Assembly (NCBI GenBank): GCA_001600415.1
Contig: BCJX01000019.1
Span: forward strand, 253,782-317,781
Reading direction: 5' to 3'
DNA length: 64,000 nt
Source: Pascua guehoae
Lineage: Eukaryota > Basidiomycota > Tremellomycetes > Trichosporonales > Trichosporonaceae
Shown: piece by piece, positions 54,609 to 64,000 of the stretch
How the letters are laid out: each line of letters starts with the position of its first letter
How positions within the stretch are numbered: position 1 is the first letter of the stretch
Program-made: the position numbers and the translations under genes
The notes under the pieces: model-generated
Database searches by the model: none
Told to the model about the DNA's origin: nothing
The model's input: the letters and a program-made list of their open reading frames with translations, nothing else

Positions 54609-57454
54609 AGTCCTCCCCATTCCACATGTACCACTGCTGCCAGGTCGCAGTTGCCTCCTTTCCCGAGCCGGTCGCGCAGCTGCATGAGATACTCTTATGG
54701 TTGCGGTTATGGCCAACGCCCCCACTTTCTACAAGCAGATAGAGACACTGAAAACCCGTCCAACCCCAATATCCAGCACATGCTTACCCACTAAACCCAG
54801 CTCACCCACAACACTATGACACTGGAAAGTGCGATACCGCACCAAAGATGTTGTAGGCCCACCCTCGCCGTCCGTCAAAGGAACAGCTGCAGTTTGTTAA
54901 CGCCGCATGTGAATGTGGGGGCCAGGTGAGCAGGCCGAAATCGCTGGCAATGTAGACACGTTGTGCATAGGCGAAATGCCCACGTACGCAGATGTCTGGT
55001 GCCAAACGGCTCCTGCACCTTGGCGAACATTGGTAGGCGTGCAGAGGCCAGTGGCAGACTCGCTATCTATCCTCTGCCGCCGCTTCTCGAGTCGGAATTG
55101 AATGACGTTGGGCCAGAGAGTCTGCTCGGGTGCCACGTCCAAAATGCATACAAAGGTCTCTCTCTCTCTGCCAGCGGCTCCAGCATGTGCAGCGTAATGA
55201 CAAACGTGAAGCCTAACCACACTCAGACACTGAGGGGTCTCTGCACCTCGATCGAGATTAACGAGTCCAAGTTCTAGTTCCAGCATGGCCCAGTTGGGGA
55301 TCGTCAATTGAAACTGAGAAGGGCGGAACCGTGGAGTAGACGGTGTCCAGTCCAGTAGACGGTATCCGGTGGATGAATCTCGGATCTCCTGCACCTACAC
55401 AGGGTGCCGAAAAGGAACGAGAAGTGGCGGAGGTGGGACTGGTCTGCTCTTGCAGGCTCTGCAGCTATTGCGCATCCGCATGCCCCGGCATCCCTGTGGT
55501 TCCATTTTGACACCCTTCGTACATATTCTCCCAGTCTGGGTGCGCCACCGGTGTTATGTCACAGACGGTACCACAGTTGGATCCGAGCGGTCTAGAACCC
55601 ACAAAGCCGGGAATCCGAGCGTGCCCGTTGGACGAGCATGTAAGGAAGCATAATGAGCATACGCAAACAGGCTAAGCAAGCCAAGGACCCACGAGCCAAG
55701 AAGGCCAAGAACCAAGAACCTGGGCGGCACAGCCCTCAGAGAGCCGCGGACAAGCATCTCGCTTTCCACTGGGGGAGGCGATTGGGTGTCGCTTGACGCG
55801 TCGCTCCGGAGACCGTAGCCGCGCGCGCGCGCGTAGCCTTGGCACGGGAAGCAGGCACGTGCAGAGGGATAACCTACCATACCATGTGGCCAAAGCTGAA
55901 TGGAACCCTATTGTACAAGAACTGGCGGCACAGGGTTGAAAAGGACGTGAGAAGATACTGGACGGACCTGCCAAGGTACAGAAGCCGTAAACGGCCATTG
56001 CCAAGACGTGTACCTTGCCATTCATTCGCACCGCCTGCAACGGGCCCCACACGAGCGACCAACCAGAGATGGCCGTGATGACAAGCGGTGAGCCCAAATA
56101 ACGGCTCCGTGGTTGTCGGTACCGCCCCCCAACTCATCCATACCGCGGACGCAGAGTTTGCGGAGATCCAAAGATTGGAATCTAGGGCGGGTGGACATGC
56201 CATGTCAGTGGCGGACCGAGGCAGTGTGGGGCATGTTGGGGGCGGTGCCTGGACCGCAGTGGAGAATGTGGCACGAATAACGTTTGGAATGTCGGATATC
56301 GTCTCCATCTGGGCCGCAGACCCTTCCGCGATAGTGGTACGGTACGGTATGCTGAGGGACAAGCACAGGATCGTACCATGTTTGGCCGTTCCCAGATGTG
56401 TTGGGGTGAGTCCCACACAGCCCCGATCGACTGCGGAACCATGCGGGGTTCCCGGGTCCTCCGGGCCCGCCGACAGCATTCCATTACCACGGAGTAATCT
56501 CGCTCCAAAAGGACATGTCACGAGGTATGCCGTTGAGCAGTCCTTGGCCACCTTGGCCACCTTGGCGAGATTACATTCCCTTCTCAGGATCCCACAGTTC
56601 GAGACTTGGCGGTGCACGTGCACTGCTTCCACTGTAAATCTCATTCTAGCTGTGCTAGCTAGGCGGTGTGCATCAGGCCGCGATCGACAGTGGCGGACCA
56701 CTGGTCCACTGCATCTCGTCTGTGAGCTTGTCATGACAGCCAACAACCCCCACTCCCAGGGCAGATTCGGTCTGTTGGGCGCTGCACATGGCATGCAGGC
56801 CAGTCGAGAGATGTGGCCGCTCGCTCGCGCCTCATCGTTCCTTCGGCGGTGGCGACATTCATTCGGTCGGCGCGCTAGGCTGTGGAACCCGGTGGACCCG
56901 GCCAAGAGATCCAAGTCTCTCGAGCACAGCAGTTGACAAGCACAGGCGTCATCAATTCGCTCTTGCTAACCTTTGCATACCTTCTTGACATCCATGGGGG
57001 ATCGAGAGGGCCCAATAAGGCAGAATGAGACCACCGCCATGGTCCACATGAGCGGTGAAGGAGCAGCAGCAGCGCCAGGTCGCCAGGCTCGCTCGCTATC
57101 TGTCCACCACAGCTGCGGATCAAAGAAGCAGACGCACGGTATGACTTGTCTTTCTTTGATCGCATGCCGCGGAGGCAAGAGCATTGCTGATCTCACCGCT
57201 TTCAATTGCGGTGCCACGGAGGATGGGACGAGGGTGCGACTGGGGCATCATGCTATGGAGGTGGTGTGGGAACGGACAGGAGAATGTCAATCGAGCCCCC
57301 CCGGTACCCGTTCTGAGATGTATATAAACCAGGCGACTGGGAAGACTCTACAGACCATCACAACGCAACACAACACTCTCACGCACCAGCCCTCAGATAA
57401 ACCAGTCCTACTCGTCCTCACCGACACACCACCCCAACTTTCAGAACCACCACC
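54609..57454. other. Intergenic region, no gene supported
   Basis: 2.8 kb with overlapping open frames on both strands (for example minus 55874-56914, plus 56088-56936) but no recognisable domain or splice-consistent model. The last 100 bp is the leader of the lectin gene. Confidence 0.45.
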
Positions 57455-58126
57455 ATGCTCGCCAAGTTTGCCCTCATTGCCCTCCTCGCCCTCGGCGCTA
57501 TTGCGCAGGACACGACCACCGACGACGCTGGCGACGACGCCGACATGGAGATGGGCGCCTCCGACGCTGCCGCCGCCGACTCGGCCTCGGGCAACAAGGG
57601 CGGTTACAAGAAGCCGCAGTACTTTGAGATCCACCCGGGCTGGAACAAGAGGAAGTGCCTCGATGTCCGCGGCGCAAACTACTCCAACGGCACCCCCGTT
57701 CAGATGTACGTCGGCCCTTGAACCGTCTCATTCGCCACACTCGTTTGCCGTTTACTGACACGCAGCTACGACTGCAACGGCACCGGCGCGCAGAAATGGG
57801 TCTACGAGAAGGGCCACCTCCGCATCCACGGGACCAACTACTGCCTCGATGCCGGCTCCTGTGAGTATTTTACTCTCCAACACCCCGACACACCTTCACA
57901 CGTCCACAACTAACACGCAGACCCCGCCAACGGCGTCGGCATGAAGATCTGGCAATGCTACGACAACCTCCCGGCGCAGGACTGGCGCGCCACCAAGAGC
58001 CGGCACATCACCCTCCGCTCCAAGAATCAGTGTCTCGATGTTCCCAACGGACAGCTCTGGAACGGCAACCAGGTCCAGACATGGAAGTGCTACAGGAACA
58101 ACCCCAACCAGGTCTGGACCTTCTAA
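57455..58126 (+). CDS. Secreted ricin-B-type (beta-trefoil) lectin-like protein
   Basis: Exons 57455-57705, 57766-57860 and 57921-58126 join in phase to 183 aa. Signal peptide MLAKFALIALLALGAIAQ, then an acidic Asp/Ala linker to about residue 48. A single beta-trefoil domain follows with repeated units: KRKCLDVRGANYSNGTPVQIYDCNG, NYCLDAGSYPANGVGMKIWQCYDN and NQCLDVPNGQLWNGNQVQTWKCYRN, with QKW, QDW and QVW motifs (QxW) ending each repeat. This is a carbohydrate-binding fold only; there is no catalytic toxin chain. Likely a secreted lectin or wall-associated protein. Confidence 0.88.
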
Positions 58127-59371
58127 GTCACTCGTCATCGGGCGGCGCCGTCTTGACAATCCACCACGTCGTACTGTCGCACCCTCGCACCCTCGAATCT
58201 TCGTACCACCGCACTTCCTTCAACCCCGCCCCGCCCTCATCCCCTCGTGTCAAGACGACCCCCAGCAACCGCCTTTATCCGCGGTACCAATATTTGGCCA
58301 CCTGTGGCTACGGACCATGGCTCGAGTTCTTCGTTGTACACTCGTTTTTCAGAAACGTACATTTTTTAAACTAAATTAGAAAAGCCCTTTTCAGCATGGT
58401 GTGGTTCTGCGTCCTTTGTTTCGTATAGCTTTCCAGCGTGGCTCGTTATACTTTTGACAATGAACGTTCTTGCCTTGTTGCTTGAAGTGTGCGCAGAGGG
58501 AGTAGGCATGAGGGGATGGGAGGAAAATTGAAATAAAAGAGAACTACAACGAAATAGGAATAATAACGGCAGGCAAAACTGAAGACTACCAATGCCATAT
58601 CGAACTCAAACAGACTGGGCTGCAGGGGTACAGGTCATTCAAAAAGGAACGTAGGCGGCGCAGGGATGCGGTCACATGCTTCTCTGAGGAGTTGCTGAGA
58701 TGAGCGTTCGGCGGCCCGAGACAAATTTCACCCTGCGCCGCTCATGCTCCTTTTTGGCATACACTCTGTTGCAGAAATGGGGAATAGAGTACCCACGCCA
58801 TGTTGAAATTCAGCCTAGACGAGGTTGCAGTGGATCGGTTGCAGAAATCGGACAAGTAACATGAACATCAGAGATACCTTGTCATACCTTTATGGCGCGG
58901 TCGCGCGGCGCAGAATACCTGCGGTAAGATGGGATGAGAAGGGACCCATGAATGTTCCAGCGGGTTGTATATTGCATACGTCAATAGAGGATCGACCGGG
59001 TGAGAATAGAGGACTGTCAGTGCGGTTGTTAAGTGGCCGATGCAAAACGCATGGTAGTCGCTTGAATATACAGTTGTTGACTTGTGGGTACCGAAGCAAA
59101 CCGTTCTGAGCCTGATGAACGATTAAACTCGCACCGTCTCGTGCTCCGATAAGTGGCTAGCGTAATGGTGGGGAGATCAAGGGCTGCCATAGGCATGGTT
59201 GAGGGTTTTCGTCCGGTCTACGATGCTTCCACGCCCAGTCCGCGTGCCACACAATATCTCACGTTTTGTGGCTAATGACTTGTCCGCCACGCAGACTACC
59301 CGGAGACACCCAATATTTTGCACTGCCGCAGCCTGTTTCCAAGCCCACCAGTGGGTAACGATTGAGGAGGT
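58127..59371. other. Intergenic region with TIR element
   Basis: 3' flank of the lectin gene. Holds an inverted-repeat element (58631-58768). No gene seen. Confidence 0.5.
58631..58768. mobile_element. 138-bp inverted-repeat element, MITE-like
   Basis: Left arm CAAAAAGGAACGTAGGCGGC and the reverse complement of the right arm CAAAAAGGAGCATGAGCGGC match, and the match continues through GCAGGG on both; the four differences in the core arm are transitions. The outer ends read CAG...CTG with TA before the left end and TT after the right, suggesting Tc1/mariner-type ends with some decay. No coding capacity. Confidence 0.65.
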
Positions 59372-59590
59372 TTAATGAGTGTAGGAGGGCGTGCGGCAAC
59401 AGGGCAGCCTTCTCGTCGAGGTCGAGGTTGACAACAAGATAAAGTCAAAGGCAACTTGGGGAAAGGCTGACAGGCTCCATCCAGTCTGTGGCGTACGCGA
59501 TGCTGTCGTATTCTTTCGCTCGTTGCATCGGTCTGTCGGTTGGACCCTCGGTTGACCCTGATCTAATCCCGACTTTGTACTCTCTGCCAT
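59372..59590 (-). pseudogene. Degenerate duplicate of the neighbouring gene's 3' part
   Basis: Minus-strand frame with FPQVAFDFILLSTSTSTRR followed by LPCCRTPSYTH parallels FPSQWITFDFYPVANHHKK and ALLLYNIPHPSH of the adjacent locus; the DNA also matches (GCAACAG, CAGCCTTCT, AACAAGATAAA). A partial, decayed tandem duplicate. Confidence 0.6.
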
Positions 59591-61859
59591 GCAAACTCGT
59601 TCGCGTCTCTACAGCCAGCGGAGGGTAGGGTACTCACAGCTTGTAGAAAATGACTGGTTGAAATATCGGCCAACATCTTGCACCCAATGTCTTGCGTTGC
59701 AGCAGCCTGGATGGCACGGAGTTGACTGGCGCCGTAAGGTTGGAGGACATGTGATGGGTGTGGGATGTTGTACAGCAACAGTGCAGACTTCTTGTGGTGG
59801 TTGGCAACAGGATAAAAGTCGAAAGTAATCCACTGTGAAGGGAAGTGGTCTGGCTTGTCCTTCCTCTTGCGCAAGTCGTTGCGGATCTCTTCCCGGTGAT
59901 TTTGAACAGCTGCACACATAGCTTTCGAGGCATAATCGATGCCTGACTTGACAGATGGGAATACTTGGGTGGGTGGCTCGTCAGGGTTGTGTCCTTTGTC
60001 CAAGTGGGCGTTTTTGGCGGCAATGGCCATGATGTGGTCTTTGTGAGAAGCTGGGGTGTAAACAGACCTGTAGTCGTGTCCAGTCGACTGCGGACATGTT
60101 GTCAAGTCGACATGTCGTTCAGTAGACATATCGGCTGCAGACATGTCGACTGCGGACATGTCGTCCAGTCGACATGTCGACTGTCCTGTCCACCGTGTCA
60201 TCATTTCTGTCCAGAATACCTTGTACTCGAGAAAAGTGGGTGTGCCGAGTTGCAGACGCTGGGCCAGGTAGTTGTTGTCTAACAATGCCGACAGGGCCAA
60301 TGCGGCAATGCATTTCCCAGGCTCTGGCCCGAGGCCCATGGCAACAGTGTACGCTTCGTGATTGAGGTTGTCGAAAAGCAGAGCAATGACGTCTTTTCCA
60401 GCCAGCTTGAGGTAGTCCCTGGGGACTTGGGCTTTTCCGCCGGTTACTGTCGGGTTCATGGGGTGCGTGTGGTGGCCATCCTTTGGGATGCGCGTCTGGT
60501 GCAGGAAGTCATTCACCATCACGACTGCCGTTCCACGGTTGTGGTCGTTGATTGTAGCCGACACATTGCCCAGGTATTGTGTCAACTTGTTTGCTGTAAA
60601 AGCTGCGTCATTGAGGGTGTGTCCAGCATCTGTTGGTGTCGGGCAGTGACCAATGATGAGGACACTGCAGTTGCGAGCATCACCATCGACAGGTTGAAAT
60701 GTGTCGAGAAAGATGTTGTCCACCAGCGAGGCACTTGGCGATAGCGTCCTTTAAAAGTATGCAGTCATCAGTGCTGAGGCTGATCCTGTCAATGGCCTCA
60801 TCAAAGTCCGCTTGCACGAATCGGCAACGGTAAGTCGGGGAGAATGGTATCCGGCTGAGAATACCCTTTGCCCGCATGTGTCAAGGGTCGTTCGACACTG
60901 TCGAGCCACCATCTGTCAGGACAACAGACTTTCGCATCTTGTCGGGATGGAACAGTTCATGCACACTGTCTGTTGGTCGTTCACCCGGGGTCGCTCCAGA
61001 GTGGCCGGTTCGCTGCCGCGGCGTCTCGAGACGGGGGGTGCGTCCAAGGGGACGACACGAGATCCGACATGCTCGCTGGCTGCACTTCCTTGGCAAAGTC
61101 CATCCTCAGGGCGATAGGTTTGTACCCCAAAGGCAATTTCGCCTGTCAGGAGCAGGACCTGGAGGTCTCGATATTCATGTATGAGGCACCCACCGCAGAA
61201 TGGGGGCCGAGACAGAGGCTGCACAGGTGCTCACTCTTGCAGCCCTGCTGATGCAAGACCAACCAGTCTGTTTACCCGACAGGTCGTAGGTAGCACAGAG
61301 CTGCTGGCTGGTGGCGGTGTGCATGAAGGCTTGATGACTTTTTCTCCAATGGTAGGTTTGGGGCACCTTTTGGGTCTCATACTTGAGGGTGAGGTACGTG
61401 TCGGCACACCCTTGCGACATGGAGGTATGATGACCCTCGCAAGCTGAGTTGGTGTTGTTCCAGAGACCGCACACGCCACAACACTGAATGTCGCTTTGCT
61501 TTTGTGTACTGACACCGCTAACACCGCTAACACCGCTAATACCACTCAAGAGTTTGTCTCTTGCGTTCCGGTGAGAATCGCGCATGTTTGACGTCGAAAC
61601 CACGTCCCTTGGCCTTTTGTGCTCCCCAGAGGTTGAACGCGAAGGTGGAGCGTGTAGTTTGGCAGCATCTGCAGGGATTGGTGGCGGTGGTGTTACTGGA
61701 CGTGGCGTTCTGCGCCCCAAACGCGCGATATGCGGTCCCCGATGTCCAGCAAGATACTGGGCGATGGCGTCCAGGAAACATTGGGTTACGCGACTGAATA
61801 ATGGGGGAGTCACACTTCGTTGGCGGATCGTCCATGTCGTTGTCCATATGAGCGTTCAT
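59563..61859 (-). pseudogene. Broken unknown gene, several frame changes
   Basis: Minus strand. The longest coherent piece (59563-60723) starts VDNIFLDTFQPVDGD and contains VLIIGHCPTPTDAGHTLND, DVIALLFDNLNHEAYTVAMG and PSQWITFDFYPVANHH. Upstream pieces lie in other frames: KDAIAKCLAGG ends where the VDN frame begins (about 60730); IHEYRDLQVLLLTGEIAFG (60916-61224); CCGVCGLWNNTNSACEGHH and ALGHRG-like sequence (61175-61813); and MNAHMDNDMDDPPTKCDS at 61859, which needs a shift at a CCCCC run to continue. The pieces are in collinear order with no convincing splice signals joining them, so I read one disabled gene. Imperfect GACATGTCG repeats (60080-60185) and a 9-bp repeat (61507-61545) lie inside. 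No family recognised; it may be a mobile-element or fast-evolving gene. Confidence 0.5.
60080..60185. repeat. Imperfect GACATGTCG repeats
   Basis: Several copies of palindromic GACATGTCG and TCGACATGTCG within the broken minus-strand gene, encoding a MSA(V/A)DMS-like protein repeat. Confidence 0.75.
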
Positions 61860-62248
61860 GGCAGCTGTGACCTACGCAGATTGGAAGCTACGCAGAACCC
61901 TGCGGCACGGAAGGCCTCCATACTGCTCGGCGTGACCGTTCGCAGTGCTCCGCGCAGACGACCATATTTCGCGGGCACCGGCTCCTGTCTCTGCGCTTGG
62001 GAAGGCACCATTACCGAGTGGACCTACCGCGAGGGTGAATATCATCAGTGCATTCGATTAATAAAGCCAAAACAAGGGATCTTGGCGTTGGTGGAGTGGT
62101 CCACCCTCGCTCTCGCTGATGATCTCATTGTGACAACCTCAGTAATATCTATTGTAACATCTACATACAAGATCGACTCGAGACGGTCGGTTCAGTCTGT
62201 TGCTCTGCAGCCACGAGTCCCATTTCTACACTCCAACAACGGACCTGC
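61860..62248. other. Intergenic region
   Basis: Between the broken gene's first ATG and the stop of the HD-domain gene. It may hold a short final exon of the HD gene: a GTAAGC donor overlaps the apparent stop and TAG/AG acceptors occur near 62220-62230. Confidence 0.4.
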
Positions 62249-63382
62249 TTACCTCTCCAACGCTCTCCTCGAGGCAATGTACGCCTCCCTCTCCTCCTTC
62301 CACTCTGGCCGCACAACAGAAAGGACCGCGACGTCGTCGCCAACGACGACGTGAGGGTCGAGTGTGCGAACTTTGGAGTCTGGCGGCAAGCTCCCGTCGT
62401 GCTTGAGCCCCATGCGCTCAATCTCGTCCAAGACGGCTTTTTCCTCTTTACTCGCGGCGGCGTGGAGCTGCTGCCAAAACTCGGTATCCGAGAGGCGCCA
62501 GAGACTAGCCTCGTCGACGGCGCCGCGGCGCACCATGTCGCCAATGAGGCCGCCTGTCCGCGCACATAGCGCAACATTGGCAGGGGAACACCACACATCC
62601 TTGTCTGCGGCAGTGTACGCGCGCGCGAGGGTCAGCGCGAGGTCGGCATCGCCGAGGGCGAGGATCCGCCCTGGGTCCGTCGCGTTGGGGTACGCCCTGA
62701 GGTCGGCGAACACGCGCTGGGCATTGGCGGCGGAGAGTTTCCCAAACGCCACGGCGTCGCGGAGGCCATAGTCGAGCCTGTCTGCGCATAATGCGGGTGC
62801 TGGCTGCTCGACGAGCGGAAACTCTTCTTCATCAAGCACATCTGCCCCCACCGTATCGGCGCCCATGCCGTGCGTGGCCAGGAGGGCGGGCAGTTCAGTG
62901 GTCCCGACGTACCGCGCCTTGTGAACTTCATGGAAACTCTCTCCAGGCAGACACAGGGCAAAGTCGACGACGTGCGAGAGGACCGTGTGGCTGATATCAT
63001 GGAGGAGGGCAGCGACCTGTTCCGCGATACTGCCCCCGACGCTGCGGACAAGGAGCATGGCGCCGATGCTGTGCTCGAGGCGCGTCACGCGCGGTGTCAA
63101 GCCAAGCAGGTCGGTGATCCCGTGCTGTCCCACGCCGGCCAGGCGGCGCGTCGCGGGCGAGCCGAGGAGCGCGACGAGGACGGGCTCGGTGACTGTGTGT
63201 GTGCCGTACAGATCATCGTGGATGGCAATGCCCGGAGGGGAGAGTGACTGGGTTTGGGTCTGGAAGAGGCCGGTACGTGTGACATCGCCGTTGGCAAGAC
63301 CCGGGCCGTTCGAGGCCATTGCTGAGTCGCTCGAGGACGCTGGCGTGTTGCTCGAGCAGTGCGTAGTTGCGAGGAGAGTCAT
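62249..63382 (-). CDS. HD-domain phosphohydrolase, SAMHD1/dGTPase-like
   Basis: Single exon of 377 aa. HD-superfamily metal ligands are visible: His in RLEHSIGA near residue 98, HD in LLHDISHTVLSHVVDF near residue 123, and the downstream Asp in CADRLDYGLRD near residue 200, matching the H...HD...D order and the HDxxH/SH context of SAMHD1-type dNTP triphosphohydrolases. The N-terminus has GTHTVTEPVL and a repeat-free leader of 50 residues. No SAM domain, nuclear signal or membrane segment. Activity on dNTPs is inferred from family resemblance; other nucleotide substrates are possible. The first ATG is MTLLATTH at 63382; MASNGPG (about 20 codons in) could also be used. Confidence 0.82.
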   Translation of the reverse strand: MTLLATTHCSSNTPASSSDSAMASNGPGLANGDVTRTGLFQTQTQSLSPPGIAIHDDLYGTHTVTEPVLVALLGSPATRRLAGVGQHGITDLLGLTPRVTRLEHSIGAMLLVRSVGGSIAEQVAALLHDISHTVLSHVVDFALCLPGESFHEVHKARYVGTTELPALLATHGMGADTVGADVLDEEEFPLVEQPAPALCADRLDYGLRDAVAFGKLSAANAQRVFADLRAYPNATDPGRILALGDADLALTLARAYTAADKDVWCSPANVALCARTGGLIGDMVRRGAVDEASLWRLSDTEFWQQLHAAASKEEKAVLDEIERMGLKHDGSLPPDSKVRTLDPHVVVGDDVAVLSVVRPEWKEEREAYIASRRALER

Positions 63383-64000
63383 CGCGGTGGCATGAGGATG
63401 TGATCCCAGGTAACCGGTCGTGTGTCGAGAACTGCAGTGCGTGTTTGTGACAAAAGAAATGAAAGCAGCAGGCGACTCTGGAGCTTTCACTTCGAGTCTA
63501 CGTCATCTGAATGTTTGGGTCATTTGCCGCCGCCTAGATCAACCGTGGGAAATAAAGTGGCTGAAACGAAGGGGGTGCGAAAACACGAAATTCGCCGAAA
63601 ATTTACCGAATGGGATCTCCCCCTTGCTGACAGTCGCTCATGTGAATTCTCATCGATCTGCCGCAGCTGCCTGCTTTGTGCTGCCTGATTGTCTGAGGGG
63701 GTAAGTGTGACTTTCCACAATGTCAGAGCGGCACTCCAACGCTGCTCGTCGTGGCAGCAACCTGCGGTCGCACTGGTGGCTCATGTGAGCTGCAGTTGAA
63801 TCACGCCGTGAGGTGCCCAACCCCAAGATGAGCACTGTCACCACCTAATTAGTTGAAGCAGACGTGTTGCCACCAACGGGGTCGGTAATAGACCAGGTCA
63901 AGGCGCAGGCACAGGTCCCAGACGCCGCTGGAACCAGGTGTCTTTCTGAACATTGCCCGCGCTTTAGAGTTTCTTTTTCAACCTTGTTGGGTGACCAATC
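63383..64000. other. Right-edge intergenic region
   Basis: Upstream of the HD-domain gene. Short overlapping frames only; no gene assignable. Confidence 0.5.

Noticed and set aside
55874..56914. 346-codon minus-strand frame opposite a 282-codon plus frame
   Set aside because: Neither translation shows a recognisable motif, and mutual antisense openness is common in GC-rich DNA.

Overview
The window looks like nuclear DNA of a basidiomycete yeast, most likely Tremellomycetes and plausibly Trichosporonales. This is inferred from GC-rich coding sequence, many short introns (mostly 40-60 nt, GTRNGT donors, CTAAC/CTAAT-type branch points), and the kinds of proteins encoded. No bacterial operon, virus or full-length transposon was recognised. 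The left edge starts in a poly-G run and there is an 82-N gap at 25180-25261, so parts of the sequence are assembly-limited.

Left part (1-14.5 kb): the 3'-truncated tRNA methyltransferase gene TRM1 (minus) is divergent from the ribosome-assembly GTPase gene EFL1 (plus). An intron-containing tRNA-Asp gene follows, then a CmcJ/AsaB-type oxygenase-like gene (minus) and a two-finger C2H2 regulator of CRZ1 type (minus) with a very long first intron. From 14.5 to 26.7 kb I find no convincing gene, only simple repeats, a poly-T tract with ambiguous bases and the assembly gap.

Centre (26.7-39.4 kb): a coiled-coil nuclear-type protein carries four repeats that resemble the histone H3 tail (minus). 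It shares a 361-bp divergent promoter with the cytosolic glutaminyl-tRNA synthetase gene (plus). An AIF/FSP1-like FAD oxidoreductase gene follows (plus); its second intron contains an antisense tRNA-Phe gene. Next is a GPI-anchored-type secreted glycoprotein of the macrophage-activating glycoprotein family (minus).

Right part (40.9-64 kb): three tandem plus-strand paralogues encode long coiled coils ending in a C-terminal RING finger, and a decayed fourth copy lies 7 kb further on. Beyond them are a conserved hypothetical gene with GWxQP repeats, a tiny Cys-rich two-TM protein, an F-box-like gene, a secreted ricin-B-type lectin, a broken and partly duplicated minus-strand locus, and a SAMHD1-like HD phosphohydrolase (minus). 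Two short TIR elements (MITE-like) are visible; one has an apparent empty site elsewhere in the window.

Five loci serve translation (TRM1, EFL1, GLN4, tRNA-Asp, tRNA-Phe). The most unusual items are the H3-tail-like repeat protein, the RING/coiled-coil family, and the nested antisense tRNA. Exon boundaries were assigned by hand from splice signals and reading phase, without transcript data.
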